Below, piece by piece: positions 17,058 through 25,093 of a stretch of DNA of 64,000 nucleotides (its first letter is position 1; the number at the start of each line of letters is the position of its first letter). Both the position numbers and the translations under genes were made by a program. Source of the DNA: Streptomyces sp. R33 (GTDB lineage: Bacteria > Actinomycetota > Actinomycetes > Streptomycetales > Streptomycetaceae); contig NZ_CP165727.1 in the NCBI RefSeq assembly GCF_041200175.1, forward strand, positions 4,600,501 to 4,664,500. Reading direction: 5' to 3'. The notes below the pieces were generated by a model. The model saw only the letters and a program-made list of their open reading frames with translations, made no database searches and had not been told where the DNA came from.

Positions 17058-17393
17058 TCAGTGACGGTGGTTCCGGGCGATGCGGTGCTCGGCACGGCTG
17101 AGCTGGCTGGACTCGGTCCGCACGGCGTTCGTGAACCAGCAGAACGGGCGGATCGAATCGGCGGCCTGGAAGGCGCGGGCAGCTGCGCCGGGGATGCTGC
17201 CAGGCTCAACACGGGCGCCGTCGAGGGAGGCCAGGAGCCGAGCGGCGTGGTGCTCGCATCCGGCGGCCTTGCCTCCGTGGCTGTCGAGGACGATCACGGC
17301 GTCGCGGGGCCCGGCACAGTTGGTCGGGTCCTCGGGGTGGGCGGCGATGCAGCGGCTGGGCTCTGGCGCGCGGCGCCGCTCGTAGGTGGTCAC
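17058..17393 (-). CDS. Hypothetical AICE protein
   Basis: 111 aa. Contains paired cysteine/histidine residues (SRCIAAHPEDPTNCAG, AAGCEHHAARLL) that could bind a metal, then RPFCWFTNAVRTESSQLSRAEHR. No family recognised. The GTG start at 17393 overlaps the stop of the upstream DUF6197-like gene (GTGA), so it is translationally coupled. Confidence 0.65.
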   Translation of the reverse strand: MTTYERRRAPEPSRCIAAHPEDPTNCAGPRDAVIVLDSHGGKAAGCEHHAARLLASLDGARVEPGSIPGAAARAFQAADSIRPFCWFTNAVRTESSQLSRAEHRIARNHRH

Positions 17394-17989
17394 TGGCCGT
17401 CCCTGCGGGCGTTGGCGGCCGCGGCACGGACCAGAGCGAGGACCTGCTCGCGGGTCCTGTCCGGGTGGGAGTTCCACACCTGGTACGACCCGGCTTCGGC
17501 GCCGAGGGTGTTCTGTAGGTAGCCAGAGGCGAGGCGCATCGTGTGGACGTCGCCGTAGCCGAGGCGGTGAAGGGCGTACTGGGCACCGAAGATGCACCGG
17601 CCGCCCTGCTGGTCGCGCTGGGAGCCTCGGGCCCAGCCGAATGCCTCGATGACCAGGGCGGTCAGTTCCAGGGATTCGGCGGCGGTGATGTAGCGGCCGC
17701 CTCCGTGCCAGGCCCGGACGACCGGGAGGGACAGGCACCAGTCGGGCAGGTGGCGCAGGATCGCGGCCGGCGGGCGCAGCTGCGGCGCGGGTGCGGCGAC
17801 GGGGGCCGGGGAGGCGGCGAATTCGCCGAGGGCTTCGGCGACGAGTTCGGCGGTGGTCTTGGTGACCAGCGGGTGGGCGGTGCGGACGCGGGCGGCGAGG
17901 TACCGCTCGATCTCGCCGACCAGGACGTCGGCAGTGAATGCCAGGTGGTCCAGCTGCGGGGTTGCCGAGGGGACCGTGCGGGTGCTCAT
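17390..17989 (-). CDS. DUF6197-like protein
   Basis: 199 aa. An Ala/Pro linker near residues 65-80 separates an N-terminal helical part from a C-terminal domain with AFGWARGSQRDQQGGRC, FGAQYALHRLGYG and a Trp-Asn motif (QVWNSHPDRT), the pattern of DUF6197 proteins on Streptomyces mobile elements. Function is unknown. ATG 17989 has GGAGG about 9 nt upstream. Coupled to the next gene and part of the leftward block. Confidence 0.7.
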   Translation of the reverse strand: MSTRTVPSATPQLDHLAFTADVLVGEIERYLAARVRTAHPLVTKTTAELVAEALGEFAASPAPVAAPAPQLRPPAAILRHLPDWCLSLPVVRAWHGGGRYITAAESLELTALVIEAFGWARGSQRDQQGGRCIFGAQYALHRLGYGDVHTMRLASGYLQNTLGAEAGSYQVWNSHPDRTREQVLALVRAAAANARRDGQ

Positions 17990-18095
17990 CTGGGGGTTCC
18001 TCCGTGGGTTTGCTCGCGGTTGGGGTGGGGGTGCTCCCGGGCTGTCCAGGCGTGGGGAGCACCCCCGTTTTGTGCGGCGGGCTACGGCTGGCCGG

Positions 18096-18539
18096 TCAGA
18101 ACCACTTGCCGCGCTTGGCCTTCTCCTTCTGGAACTCGTCCTCGGCGTCCTGCGCGTGGCCCTCCATGCGTTCGATCTCGGCGAGGTCGAGACGGCCCTT
18201 GAAGATCTGGCCAGGGCCCAGGCCGCGGTAGCCGGTGCTGCCCTCGTCGCGACAGTCCGTGTCGGGGCCGGCCAGGTCACGCAGTCCGGGCGGCGGGGTC
18301 TCGTAGACCCGGCCGTTCGCGCTGCCGCAGAGGAGGTACTTGGCGGAGACGGTGTTGAACATCCACGCGCCGGTGATCACGTGGCGGCCCGTGCAGGTGT
18401 GCGCGCTGTACGTGTACTGCTCGAACTGCCCGGCGATGGCGAGGGAGTGCTCGTTGATCGCGTAGACCGTCTTTCCCTTGCCGAGCCAGCGCTCAAAGTC
18501 CTTGATGCCGCTTGGGGTGTTGCGCCAGACCTTGCTCAT
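18096..18539 (-). CDS. Hypothetical AICE protein
   Basis: 147 aa, soluble, unrecognised. Features: MSKVWRNTPSGIKDFERWL opening, central CTGRHVITGAW and KYLLCGSANGRV segments, and a highly charged C-terminus (EDEFQKEKAKRGKWF). It lies between the transfer ATPase and the DUF6197-like gene. ATG 18539 follows AAGGGAG. Confidence 0.65.
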   Translation of the reverse strand: MSKVWRNTPSGIKDFERWLGKGKTVYAINEHSLAIAGQFEQYTYSAHTCTGRHVITGAWMFNTVSAKYLLCGSANGRVYETPPPGLRDLAGPDTDCRDEGSTGYRGLGPGQIFKGRLDLAEIERMEGHAQDAEDEFQKEKAKRGKWF

Positions 18540-18628
18540 GGGTTCTCCCTTGCGGGTGGGGTGGGACGCCCTGGGCTGTCCAGGCGTGCAGGGCGCCCCG
18601 CGGTTGGGGTGGTTCGGGGGTGGTCACC

Positions 18629-18779
18629 CCCCGGTCGCTGTCCAGGTTTGCGCCGGTTTGGCCTACGGTCGCCGAGGTGGTCAGGGCGGTCGACCGACCG
18701 GCTCCGAGGTACTCGCGACCGTGCGTCAAACCGGTTGATATAGGGCGGCGACCGGGGCCTGCCGGGTCTGCGACCGGGG
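18629..18779. repeat. Three copies of GCGACCGGGG, candidate cis-acting transfer locus
   Basis: Perfect 10-mers at 18748-18757 and 18770-18779, plus one inverted at 18629-18638, in the 250-bp gene-free stretch directly behind the FtsK-type transfer gene. In Streptomyces conjugative plasmids, TraB ATPases bind short repeats near tra (the clt locus), so the place fits. The motif itself is not one I know. Confidence 0.5.
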
Positions 18780-18788
18780 TGGTTTGCC

Positions 18789-21086
18789 CTATTTACGCGC
18801 TTCGGTGAGCTGGTCGCGGGTGTAGCCGTTGGGGTTGGCCAGCCCCTCGCAGGCGCCGAGCTTGCGGGTGCCTGCGGCCCCGGCTTCGCGCAGGCGGGCC
18901 TGGAGCTGGGGGCCGGTCAGCTCGCCGTACACGCCCGGCTTGTAGGCGGCGAGGAAGCCGAGGAGGGTCTCGGTTCGGGCCCGGTCCACGCCGTTGGCGT
19001 CCAGCGCGGCGATGCAGTCGGCGAGGAGTGCGGAGGTCGCGGCGGCGGCCTGGTCGACCTTGCCGTACTCCAGCGCGTCGCCGGTCAGGGTCCCGGCGGC
19101 GAGGCGGAGTTCGCGGCCGCGCAAGCAGATGTCCTTGAAGGCAGGCAGGTCGATGACGTCGGCCTTGATGGTGATGTGGCCGGCCTCGTCGCCGAGCTCC
19201 AGGACAACGACGCCCTTGGACTCCTCGCCGAGGAGGTGGGGAGCGGCGCCCTGGTTGACCGGGTCGTCGCCGAGGACCATCTTGGCGCTGTTGACGCCCT
19301 TGACCCGGAAGGATCCGCGCTTGGCGCAGACGTCTCGGAGCTTGGTCGGGACGCTGTCAGAGCTGGGGCGCTGGGTGATGAAGACGCCCATGCCGAGCAC
19401 GAAGCGGGTGACGCGTACGTACCGGGCGAAGCTGTCGACCAGGATGTCGCGGGCGTTCTTCGTCTTGGGCCGGCCACCCTCGGGGGTGGTCTCCTCGTCG
19501 ATGGCAACCTGGACCAGGGCGGCGCCGTCCAGGAGTTCCTGGAGCTCGTCGACGACCAGGAGGACCGGGCCCATGCCGTCGGCCGCGAGTTCGGGGGTGA
19601 CCTTGCCCTCGGGGACCTTCTCGGGGCTGACCTCATAGAGGCGGTCCAGCTCGGTGCCCCGGTCCTGCATCTCGGTGATGGTCGTGTCCATCACCCGGAG
19701 GACCTTGCGGATGATGTCGGGGGAGGCTCCGGCGATCCACTGGTGTGCGACGTTCTTGAGCGGGGCCCAGTCCGGGCCGGTCTTGCCGGTGATGACGATG
19801 ATGCGGACGGTCGGGTCGAGAGCGGCCGCGGCCGCGATGAGGCGGGCGAGGTAGCTCTTCCCGTAGCCCATCAGGCCGCCGATCATGATCGACGACCAGA
19901 TCAGATCGAGGGTGCGGCGGTTGTTGCGGGCATCCGGGCCGAGCGGGATGCCGTCCTTCCAGAAGTCCCAGCGCTTCGCGGCGATGAGTTCGCTGTCGGT
20001 TTTGCCGCTGCCGTAGGGGTTGTCCTGGTCGGCGACCCAGAGCACAAGGCGGCCGTCGTGGCCGTCGGCTGAGTTGTCGGGGCGGATCTCGATCCGGGAG
20101 CGCTTGATCCGCATCGCGGAAGCGAGCTCCTCAAGCTTCCCGATCGCGTTCGAGGCGGGCATGCCCCGGGGCAGTTCGATGGTCGCGGTCCAGCCCGGCC
20201 CGGACGGCTGGATTACTCCGGCCAGGTGCGTCTGGTCCCTCTGCGCCTCCGAGATGATCCCGGCCTTGACTAGTGCCGTGACCAGGTCGCCCTCCCCCTG
20301 GACCCGGGCGGACTCGGGCTTGACCAGGGAGACGCGGCCCAGCGATGAGAGGGTGTCGGGTACGAACTGCCCGGCCGGAGCAGGTTCAGGGACGGGGGTC
20401 CTGTCCAGGCCGGCCGCCTGCACAGGTACGGGGACCGGGGTCCCGTCCTGGCCGACGCTCTGCACAGGCGCGGCCTGGCCGGGGATGAACGGGGTGACTT
20501 CCGCCTTCGGCTGCTGGTTCTCGGCGGGCCGGGACAGGTACCACCAAGCGAACGGAGCGGCGCCGAGTGAGGCCAGCGCCAGCAGCGGCTCGACGGCGAC
20601 GCCGTTGACGTACCCGTACGCGCCACCCAGGCTCAGCGCCAGACGGCCGGCCTTCTTGCTCCAACGAGCGCGGCCAAGGTCCCGGCCGCTGACCTTGTAA
20701 TTGTCGGCGTCCGTCTCCTTCAGCGCCTGGAGCTGGGCTTCGGCTCCGGCCAGCTCGAACGCGAGGGCACCGGACACCTCCGGGTCGGCGTGCCGGAGCT
20801 GGAGCTTGAGGCCCCTCACCCGCGCGCCCAGCTCGACCTCGCCGTGCTTGGTCTGCGACCGGCGCTTGCGCTCGATCTCCCGGGCCAGGTCCTCGTCGGT
20901 GACGTCGGCGGTGGCGTACCAGGCACTGATCCGGGCGAAGACCCGAACGCGCTGCTCGCCGAGCGCGGCGCCGGCCTGCTGGGCGCGGGCCTTCGCCGCA
21001 TCCTTCATCTGCTCGCGGCGGGAGACCTCTTCGACGTCGATGACCTCGGCGTCGGGGATGTCCTCGGGATGGATCTCGATGGCCAT
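18789..21086 (-). CDS. traSA: FtsK/SpoIIIE-type conjugal transfer ATPase (TraSA/TraB-like)
   Basis: 765 aa. N-terminal coiled coil (about 20-135) and two short hydrophobic stretches (about 150-200), a Pro-rich linker with repeated PVPVPVQ, then the FtsK motor domain: Walker A GGLMGYGKSY (residues 403-412) and Walker B PVLLVVDELQELL. A C-terminal winged-helix-like part (TETLLGFLAAYKPGVYGELT) could recognise a clt repeat. This class moves double-stranded DNA between mycelia without relaxase. Start ATG 21086 follows a short GGAG; the longer frame is shadow sequence. The symbol is by analogy to pSAM2. Confidence 0.9.
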   Translation of the reverse strand: MAIEIHPEDIPDAEVIDVEEVSRREQMKDAAKARAQQAGAALGEQRVRVFARISAWYATADVTDEDLAREIERKRRSQTKHGEVELGARVRGLKLQLRHADPEVSGALAFELAGAEAQLQALKETDADNYKVSGRDLGRARWSKKAGRLALSLGGAYGYVNGVAVEPLLALASLGAAPFAWWYLSRPAENQQPKAEVTPFIPGQAAPVQSVGQDGTPVPVPVQAAGLDRTPVPEPAPAGQFVPDTLSSLGRVSLVKPESARVQGEGDLVTALVKAGIISEAQRDQTHLAGVIQPSGPGWTATIELPRGMPASNAIGKLEELASAMRIKRSRIEIRPDNSADGHDGRLVLWVADQDNPYGSGKTDSELIAAKRWDFWKDGIPLGPDARNNRRTLDLIWSSIMIGGLMGYGKSYLARLIAAAAALDPTVRIIVITGKTGPDWAPLKNVAHQWIAGASPDIIRKVLRVMDTTITEMQDRGTELDRLYEVSPEKVPEGKVTPELAADGMGPVLLVVDELQELLDGAALVQVAIDEETTPEGGRPKTKNARDILVDSFARYVRVTRFVLGMGVFITQRPSSDSVPTKLRDVCAKRGSFRVKGVNSAKMVLGDDPVNQGAAPHLLGEESKGVVVLELGDEAGHITIKADVIDLPAFKDICLRGRELRLAAGTLTGDALEYGKVDQAAAATSALLADCIAALDANGVDRARTETLLGFLAAYKPGVYGELTGPQLQARLREAGAAGTRKLGACEGLANPNGYTRDQLTEARK

Positions 21087-21192
21087 GCGGTGCTCCTCCA
21101 AAGCGGTGGTGCTACGGGGGCTACGCCTCGCACTCGGGCGACTTCTCGCACGGGTGCGAGGCGTATCGCTGCTGGTCGGTGCTGTGCGGGCG

Positions 21193-21732
21193 CTACAGGC
21201 TGCTGAAGATGGAGCCGATGGCGGTGGCGCCGGTGGCACCGAGCTGGTTGACGAGCGGGCCGATGAAGGTGCCGCCAAGGGTGACCCCGAGGGCGCCGCA
21301 GGTGACCGCCCACCCCTTGGTCACCTTGTTGTTCTTGATTCCGAAGAACAGGACGATGCCGAGGATCGCGGCGACGAACGCGCCGGTGCCGATGGCGGCC
21401 CCGCTGGTGCCGGCCTGGGTCTGGATCTGCTGCTGGTTGCCGAGCTGGGCGCTGGGCCCCTGGATCGGGGCACCGGTTCCACCGCCCTCGGCGAGGGTGA
21501 TAACGGCCTGGTGGTGGGCGGACTCGGCGCGGTAGGCGGCGGAGTCGAGTCCGCGGACCGACATGGTCTTGCCGGAGGGGAGAGTGACCGGGGCGCCGAC
21601 CGCCTTGTCCGCGGCGGCCTGGACGACGGTGGCCTGCTGCTCGGGGGTTTCGGCGGAAGCGACGGGGGCGGTGGCGAGGATCGCGGCGGCCGCGGCACCG
21701 GAGACGGCGAGGGTGCGGATGATGCGAGACAT
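21193..21732 (-). CDS. Secreted/membrane spread-type protein
   Basis: 179 aa. A clear signal peptide (MSRIIRTLAVSG, Ala core, cleavage near ASA-E), an external helical part, then two C-terminal membrane helices (GAFVAAILGIVLFFGI and VTCGALGVTLGGTFIGPLV). Its place directly upstream of the transfer ATPase gene is that of the Spd (plasmid spread) proteins. Family not recognised by sequence. ATG 21732 follows GAAGGAG. Confidence 0.75.
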   Translation of the reverse strand: MSRIIRTLAVSGAAAAAILATAPVASAETPEQQATVVQAAADKAVGAPVTLPSGKTMSVRGLDSAAYRAESAHHQAVITLAEGGGTGAPIQGPSAQLGNQQQIQTQAGTSGAAIGTGAFVAAILGIVLFFGIKNNKVTKGWAVTCGALGVTLGGTFIGPLVNQLGATGATAIGSIFSSL

Positions 21733-21764
21733 GGCAGGGCTCCTTCGAGGTTCGGTACGCGGGG

Positions 21765-22880
21765 TCAGGCGTCGGTCTTCGAGGCGGCGCGGCGCCGGCC
21801 TTCGTTGCTCATCTCGGTTCGCGCGGCGGCGCTGTACTTGACCTCGCCGGGGACCCGGCGCGGAGGGGTGCCGCCGTTGTTCTTCCGGCCGTCCTCGCCG
21901 GACTTCTTCGGGGCCTTGGAAGGCCGTTCGTCGTCGGGGTCCATTTGGGAATCGAGCTGCGTGTTCTCGTCTTTCAGCGGGCCGTTCGAGGCGATGCGTA
22001 CGGCCCTGCGGGCAGCGCGGCGGGCGGCGATGATTTCGGCGGTCTGGCCCGGGTCGGTGCCATGGATCTCGTCCCAGGCGCGGCGGTAGGTGCGGTCACT
22101 GGGTGTCAGCTCTCCAAGGGCGGCGGCAAGGTAGACCGCACGCTCCCAAACGGTCTCGTCCTGCTCGATCCGCGCGGCGATGAGCTTCTTCGTCTTGACC
22201 TGCTCGGCGCGGGCTTCGCGGCGCTCAGTCCAGCGCTGGCTCCAGGTCTTGCGGCCCTCCCTCTTGGCGATCCGGCCGTTCTCGTGGAGGTCCCAGATCG
22301 TGGGGCCGATCAGGGAGCAGAGCGCGCCGCCGAGGCCGGTCGCGGTGCCGAAGGCTGCGGAGCCGTGGTCGAAGTTGATCCAGGCGGCGATGGAGGCCTG
22401 GGCGAGTGCGCCGAGGCGGTAGTGCCAGGACGGACGGCCGTCGTCGACGGCGGCTTCGGCTCCCTTGAGAAGGGCCCAGGCCACTCCCTCCAGGACGAAG
22501 GGCGCGGCGACGAGGAACCAGGCGGTCGGGTCCCAGAACGCCATGATCTGGAGCGGGAGACTGACGATGACGCAGACGATCGCAATGGTCTTCGCCGCCC
22601 TGCGCCACTGCTCGGCGGACTTCTCGGCCTTGGCCTTGCGGGCGGCTACCTCCCGGCGGGCCTCGTCCCGGCGCCGGCGCTCGTCGGCCGCGTCGGCCAG
22701 CGAGGACTCGATGTCGGCCTGGGCCTTCGCGGCGGCCTTCTCATCCGCGAGCTTTGCGCGGCGCCGGTCGGACTCGTTCTTGATCCGCATGGCCTCGGCC
22801 TCGGCGGACGCCTTCTCGGCGGCGGCCAGGCCCTCGGTGGAGGTGCCGCCGCCCTCGGGGCGCAGCTCCGTAACCGTCAT
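21765..22880 (-). CDS. Coiled-coil membrane protein, SpdB-like
   Basis: 371 aa. Residues 20-90 are a strongly charged Ala/Glu/Lys/Arg coiled coil. Then come two to four membrane helices (IAIVCVIVSLPLQIMAFW, AWFLVAAPFVLEGVAWALL, a third around ASIAAWINF, and GTATGLGGALCSLIG), a basic domain and a disordered polar tail. Coiled coil plus membrane helices next to a transfer ATPase fits an intramycelial spread protein; assignment by context. Its ATG overlaps the previous stop (ATGA). Confidence 0.75.
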   Translation of the reverse strand: MTVTELRPEGGGTSTEGLAAAEKASAEAEAMRIKNESDRRRAKLADEKAAAKAQADIESSLADAADERRRRDEARREVAARKAKAEKSAEQWRRAAKTIAIVCVIVSLPLQIMAFWDPTAWFLVAAPFVLEGVAWALLKGAEAAVDDGRPSWHYRLGALAQASIAAWINFDHGSAAFGTATGLGGALCSLIGPTIWDLHENGRIAKREGRKTWSQRWTERREARAEQVKTKKLIAARIEQDETVWERAVYLAAALGELTPSDRTYRRAWDEIHGTDPGQTAEIIAARRAARRAVRIASNGPLKDENTQLDSQMDPDDERPSKAPKKSGEDGRKNNGGTPPRRVPGEVKYSAAARTEMSNEGRRRAASKTDA

Positions 22881-23275
22881 GCCGCGACCTTCAGCGGCGT
22901 GGGCTCCTGATCCAGCATCGCGAGCACCACGGTGTTGGCGAGCGCCTCGTCCTCTGCGGAGGGGACGGTCGGGAGCAAGAGGCCGGCCGCCAGGCTCGTG
23001 AAGTCGGTGGTGGTCTCGCTGCGGGTGCCCCGCATGTGGGCCAGCGTCGCGGCGCGGGCCAGTTCGGCGATCCAGCCGAAGGCCTCGTCGTCGGCGACGC
23101 CGCACTTCGCGAGGCGCTCGGCGACCAGCACCCAGGTCGCCTGGGCGATGTCCTCGGCGGACTCCCACCGGGTCCCCAGACGGGCCCGCAGGTGGCGGAC
23201 CAGCCTGGCGTTGTAGATGACGTACAGCAGAGACAGTCGATCCCGGTCCCCCGGGGTACCGTCGACATCGAGCAT
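22877..23275 (-). CDS. Small sigma-70-region-2-like protein, first gene of the transfer operon
   Basis: 132 aa. The stretch LLYVIYNARLVRHLRARLG followed by SAEDIAQATWVLVAERL resembles the conserved core of sigma-factor region 2 (the usual AEDIVQETF). There is no region 4 HTH, so it is not a full sigma factor. It could be a truncated or repurposed one. ATG 23275 follows AGGAG at 9 nt. First gene of the leftward transfer block, divergent from the GntR gene. Confidence 0.7.
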   Translation of the reverse strand: MLDVDGTPGDRDRLSLLYVIYNARLVRHLRARLGTRWESAEDIAQATWVLVAERLAKCGVADDEAFGWIAELARAATLAHMRGTRSETTTDFTSLAAGLLLPTVPSAEDEALANTVVLAMLDQEPTPLKVAA

Positions 23276-23445
23276 GGTCGGTGCTCCTCTCACAGGTCGA
23301 TCGGCCCTGCTCAGTGGCCTCGGTGTTTGCCCACCGGGGCCACACCCGTATTCGGGTGCAGGTATGCGCCTTCACAGCCGCTTGGACATGGCTGTGCCGT
23401 CACGCTTCGTGAGTTACCATCACGCGGCGTTTCGATGGGATGACA

Positions 23446-23529
23446 TTCCCAGGATTACGACTAGGTGTCAACGGCATCTGCAGCTGTAATCCCGGGAAAG
23501 CGCCCCTCTGTGAATCAGTCCCGGGACTG
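23446..23529. promoter_or_regulatory. Three CCCGGG-centred operator candidates in the divergent promoter
   Basis: TTCCCAGGATTAC (23446-23458), its inverted near-copy GTAATCCCGGGAA (23486-23498, 12 of 13 bases), and the perfect 14-bp palindrome CAGTCCCGGGACTG (23516-23529). They sit between the transfer operon and the GntR gene, where pSAM2 KorSA binds its own promoter. TTGACT at 23533-23538 may be the rightward -35 box. A separate palindrome CACCCG-TATT-CGGGTG is at 23343-23358. Confidence 0.6.
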
Positions 23530-23567
23530 TGGTTGACTGGTGGCGCCAAGATGGAGGAGCGCCGGAC

Positions 23568-24302
23568 ATGCCGCCTAAGTGGAGAGAGCTCGCCGACGAG
23601 ATCGCCGCGAAGATCACCAGCGGCGAGTACGCGCCTGGCGACCGCCTGCCCAAGATCGAGGACTTGGCGCGGGAGGGGAAGGGCTCCAAAACCACGGTCC
23701 ACGCGGCGTACAAGGCCCTGGAGGCTGATGGGCTGGTCGCCTCGTCTCGCGGTCACGGGACTGTCGTACGAGCGCGGGTCTCGCTGTCCACCGGCGCCGA
23801 GCGCGAGGAGCGAAGCAAGCTCACCGGTTCCTCCTGGCGAGCCGGGGAGCGGTCCGACTCCCACATGGCTGGCGTCGTCGCCGCACCGGATGATGTCGCC
23901 GAAGCCTTGGGGGTCACCGCGGGCGAGCCGGTGCTACGGCGCACTCGGGTCTACCGCGACGAGCACACCAACGCTGTCATCTCGCACTCGACCTCCTGGA
24001 TCCCGGCGGTCTTCGCCGAGGAGCTGCCAGAGCTGGTCATGGGCAAGAGACTGAGCGGCGGCACTTCGATCGACGTGATCACGCGGCACACTGGGCGCCC
24101 GGTCTCGAAGCGTTTCAGCACCATGTGGGCCCGGACCACCACGCCCGCCGACGCCGGGTCGCTCGAGATTCCCGAGGACACACGCGCCGCTGTCATCGTC
24201 CTGACCGTCCGGATCGTCGACACCAGCGGGATGACGATCGAGTACGGCGTCGACTTGGGAGGCCCCGGCTGCCGCTGGGCCAAGGAAGAGTCCGCCGAAT
24301 GA
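23568..24302 (+). CDS. GntR-family repressor, KorSA-like
   Basis: 244 aa. N-terminal winged HTH (WRELADEIAAKITSGEYAPGDRLPKIEDLA...KTTVHAAYKALEADGL) and a C-terminal UTRA effector domain (EPVLRRTRVYRDE, ISHSTSWIPAVFAEELPEL). KorSA of pSAM2 is the model: a GntR repressor of element transfer and replication. ATG 23568 follows GGAGG. The stop overlaps the kinase start (ATGA), so the regulator and kinase are made together. The operator candidates lie immediately upstream. Confidence 0.88.
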   Translation: MPPKWRELADEIAAKITSGEYAPGDRLPKIEDLAREGKGSKTTVHAAYKALEADGLVASSRGHGTVVRARVSLSTGAEREERSKLTGSSWRAGERSDSHMAGVVAAPDDVAEALGVTAGEPVLRRTRVYRDEHTNAVISHSTSWIPAVFAEELPELVMGKRLSGGTSIDVITRHTGRPVSKRFSTMWARTTTPADAGSLEIPEDTRAAVIVLTVRIVDTSGMTIEYGVDLGGPGCRWAKEESAE

Positions 24303-24991
24303 CCGACCCGCTCCTCGACGACGACCTCGTCCACGTGGCCGAGGAACGTCTGAGCGCTCTCCTGACCGCCCAGCGTCTCGGCACCCTGCCGCCCGACGGC
24401 AAGGCTGAGATCGCGGACATCATGCGGACGCTCGCTGGGCGAACCGGCCCGGTCCGACTGGTCTTGATGGCCGGCCTCCCGGGCTCGGGCAAGACCACGC
24501 TCGCCCACGAGTTGGAGCTCCGCGGGTTCCTGCGCCTCTGTCCTGACGAACGGGTCTGGCGCGCCCATGGGCACTACGGGCGGGACTTCCCCCGAGGGGA
24601 GTACAAGGTCAGGGAGCGCCCCATCCTCGAAGAGATCGCGGCTGAGCTGCGCACCGCCCTCGGCGCCGGCCGTGACGTGGTCATGGATCACGGGTTCTGG
24701 ACCGTCGACGAGCGCCAGGAGTGGCGCCGCATCGGCGAACAGGTCGGAGCGACCGTGACGCTGGTGTACCTGCCCGCCACCCACGACGAGCTGTGGGAGC
24801 GCATCGACGAACGGAATCAGCAGACCTTCGACGATCCGAACTCCATGTACTTCAGCGAGGACGACCTGCGGCGCCACGCTGGCCGCTTCGAGGTGCCCGG
24901 GGCGGACGAGCCGCACCTCGTCTACGACGGACGTTCGGCGACCATCCTCAGTGTGCTCGGCTACGACGACACCCGGGAATCGCAGCGCTAG
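24299..24991 (+). CDS. P-loop kinase (AAA_33 / zeta-toxin or polynucleotide-kinase-like)
   Basis: 230 aa. Walker A GLPGSGKTT in VLMAGLPGSGKTTLAHELE (about residues 55-75), substrate region LCPDERVWRAHG, a second acidic strand GRDVVMDHGFWT, and a lid with ERIDERNQQ. Size and motifs fit small-molecule or nucleotide kinases including zeta toxins and tRNA/RNA repair kinases. Coupled to the GntR repressor by an ATGA overlap, so it may be the element's equivalent of the pSAM2 activator position, but it is unrelated in type. Substrate unknown. Confidence 0.8.
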   Translation: MTDPLLDDDLVHVAEERLSALLTAQRLGTLPPDGKAEIADIMRTLAGRTGPVRLVLMAGLPGSGKTTLAHELELRGFLRLCPDERVWRAHGHYGRDFPRGEYKVRERPILEEIAAELRTALGAGRDVVMDHGFWTVDERQEWRRIGEQVGATVTLVYLPATHDELWERIDERNQQTFDDPNSMYFSEDDLRRHAGRFEVPGADEPHLVYDGRSATILSVLGYDDTRESQR

Positions 24992-25093
24992 CGGGAGCGA
25001 CGGAGAGGCTGGCCAGGAAATCCGGCGCCCGCGCGCAGCTTCGGCCCGTCGGCTTCTCTGGGGCGGGCGGGCCAAAGCTGGCTGGGCGGGGCT

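Noticed and set aside
22877..23275. Complete ECF sigma factor
   Set aside because: Only a region-2-like stretch is present; no region 4 helix-turn-helix is encoded before the stop.
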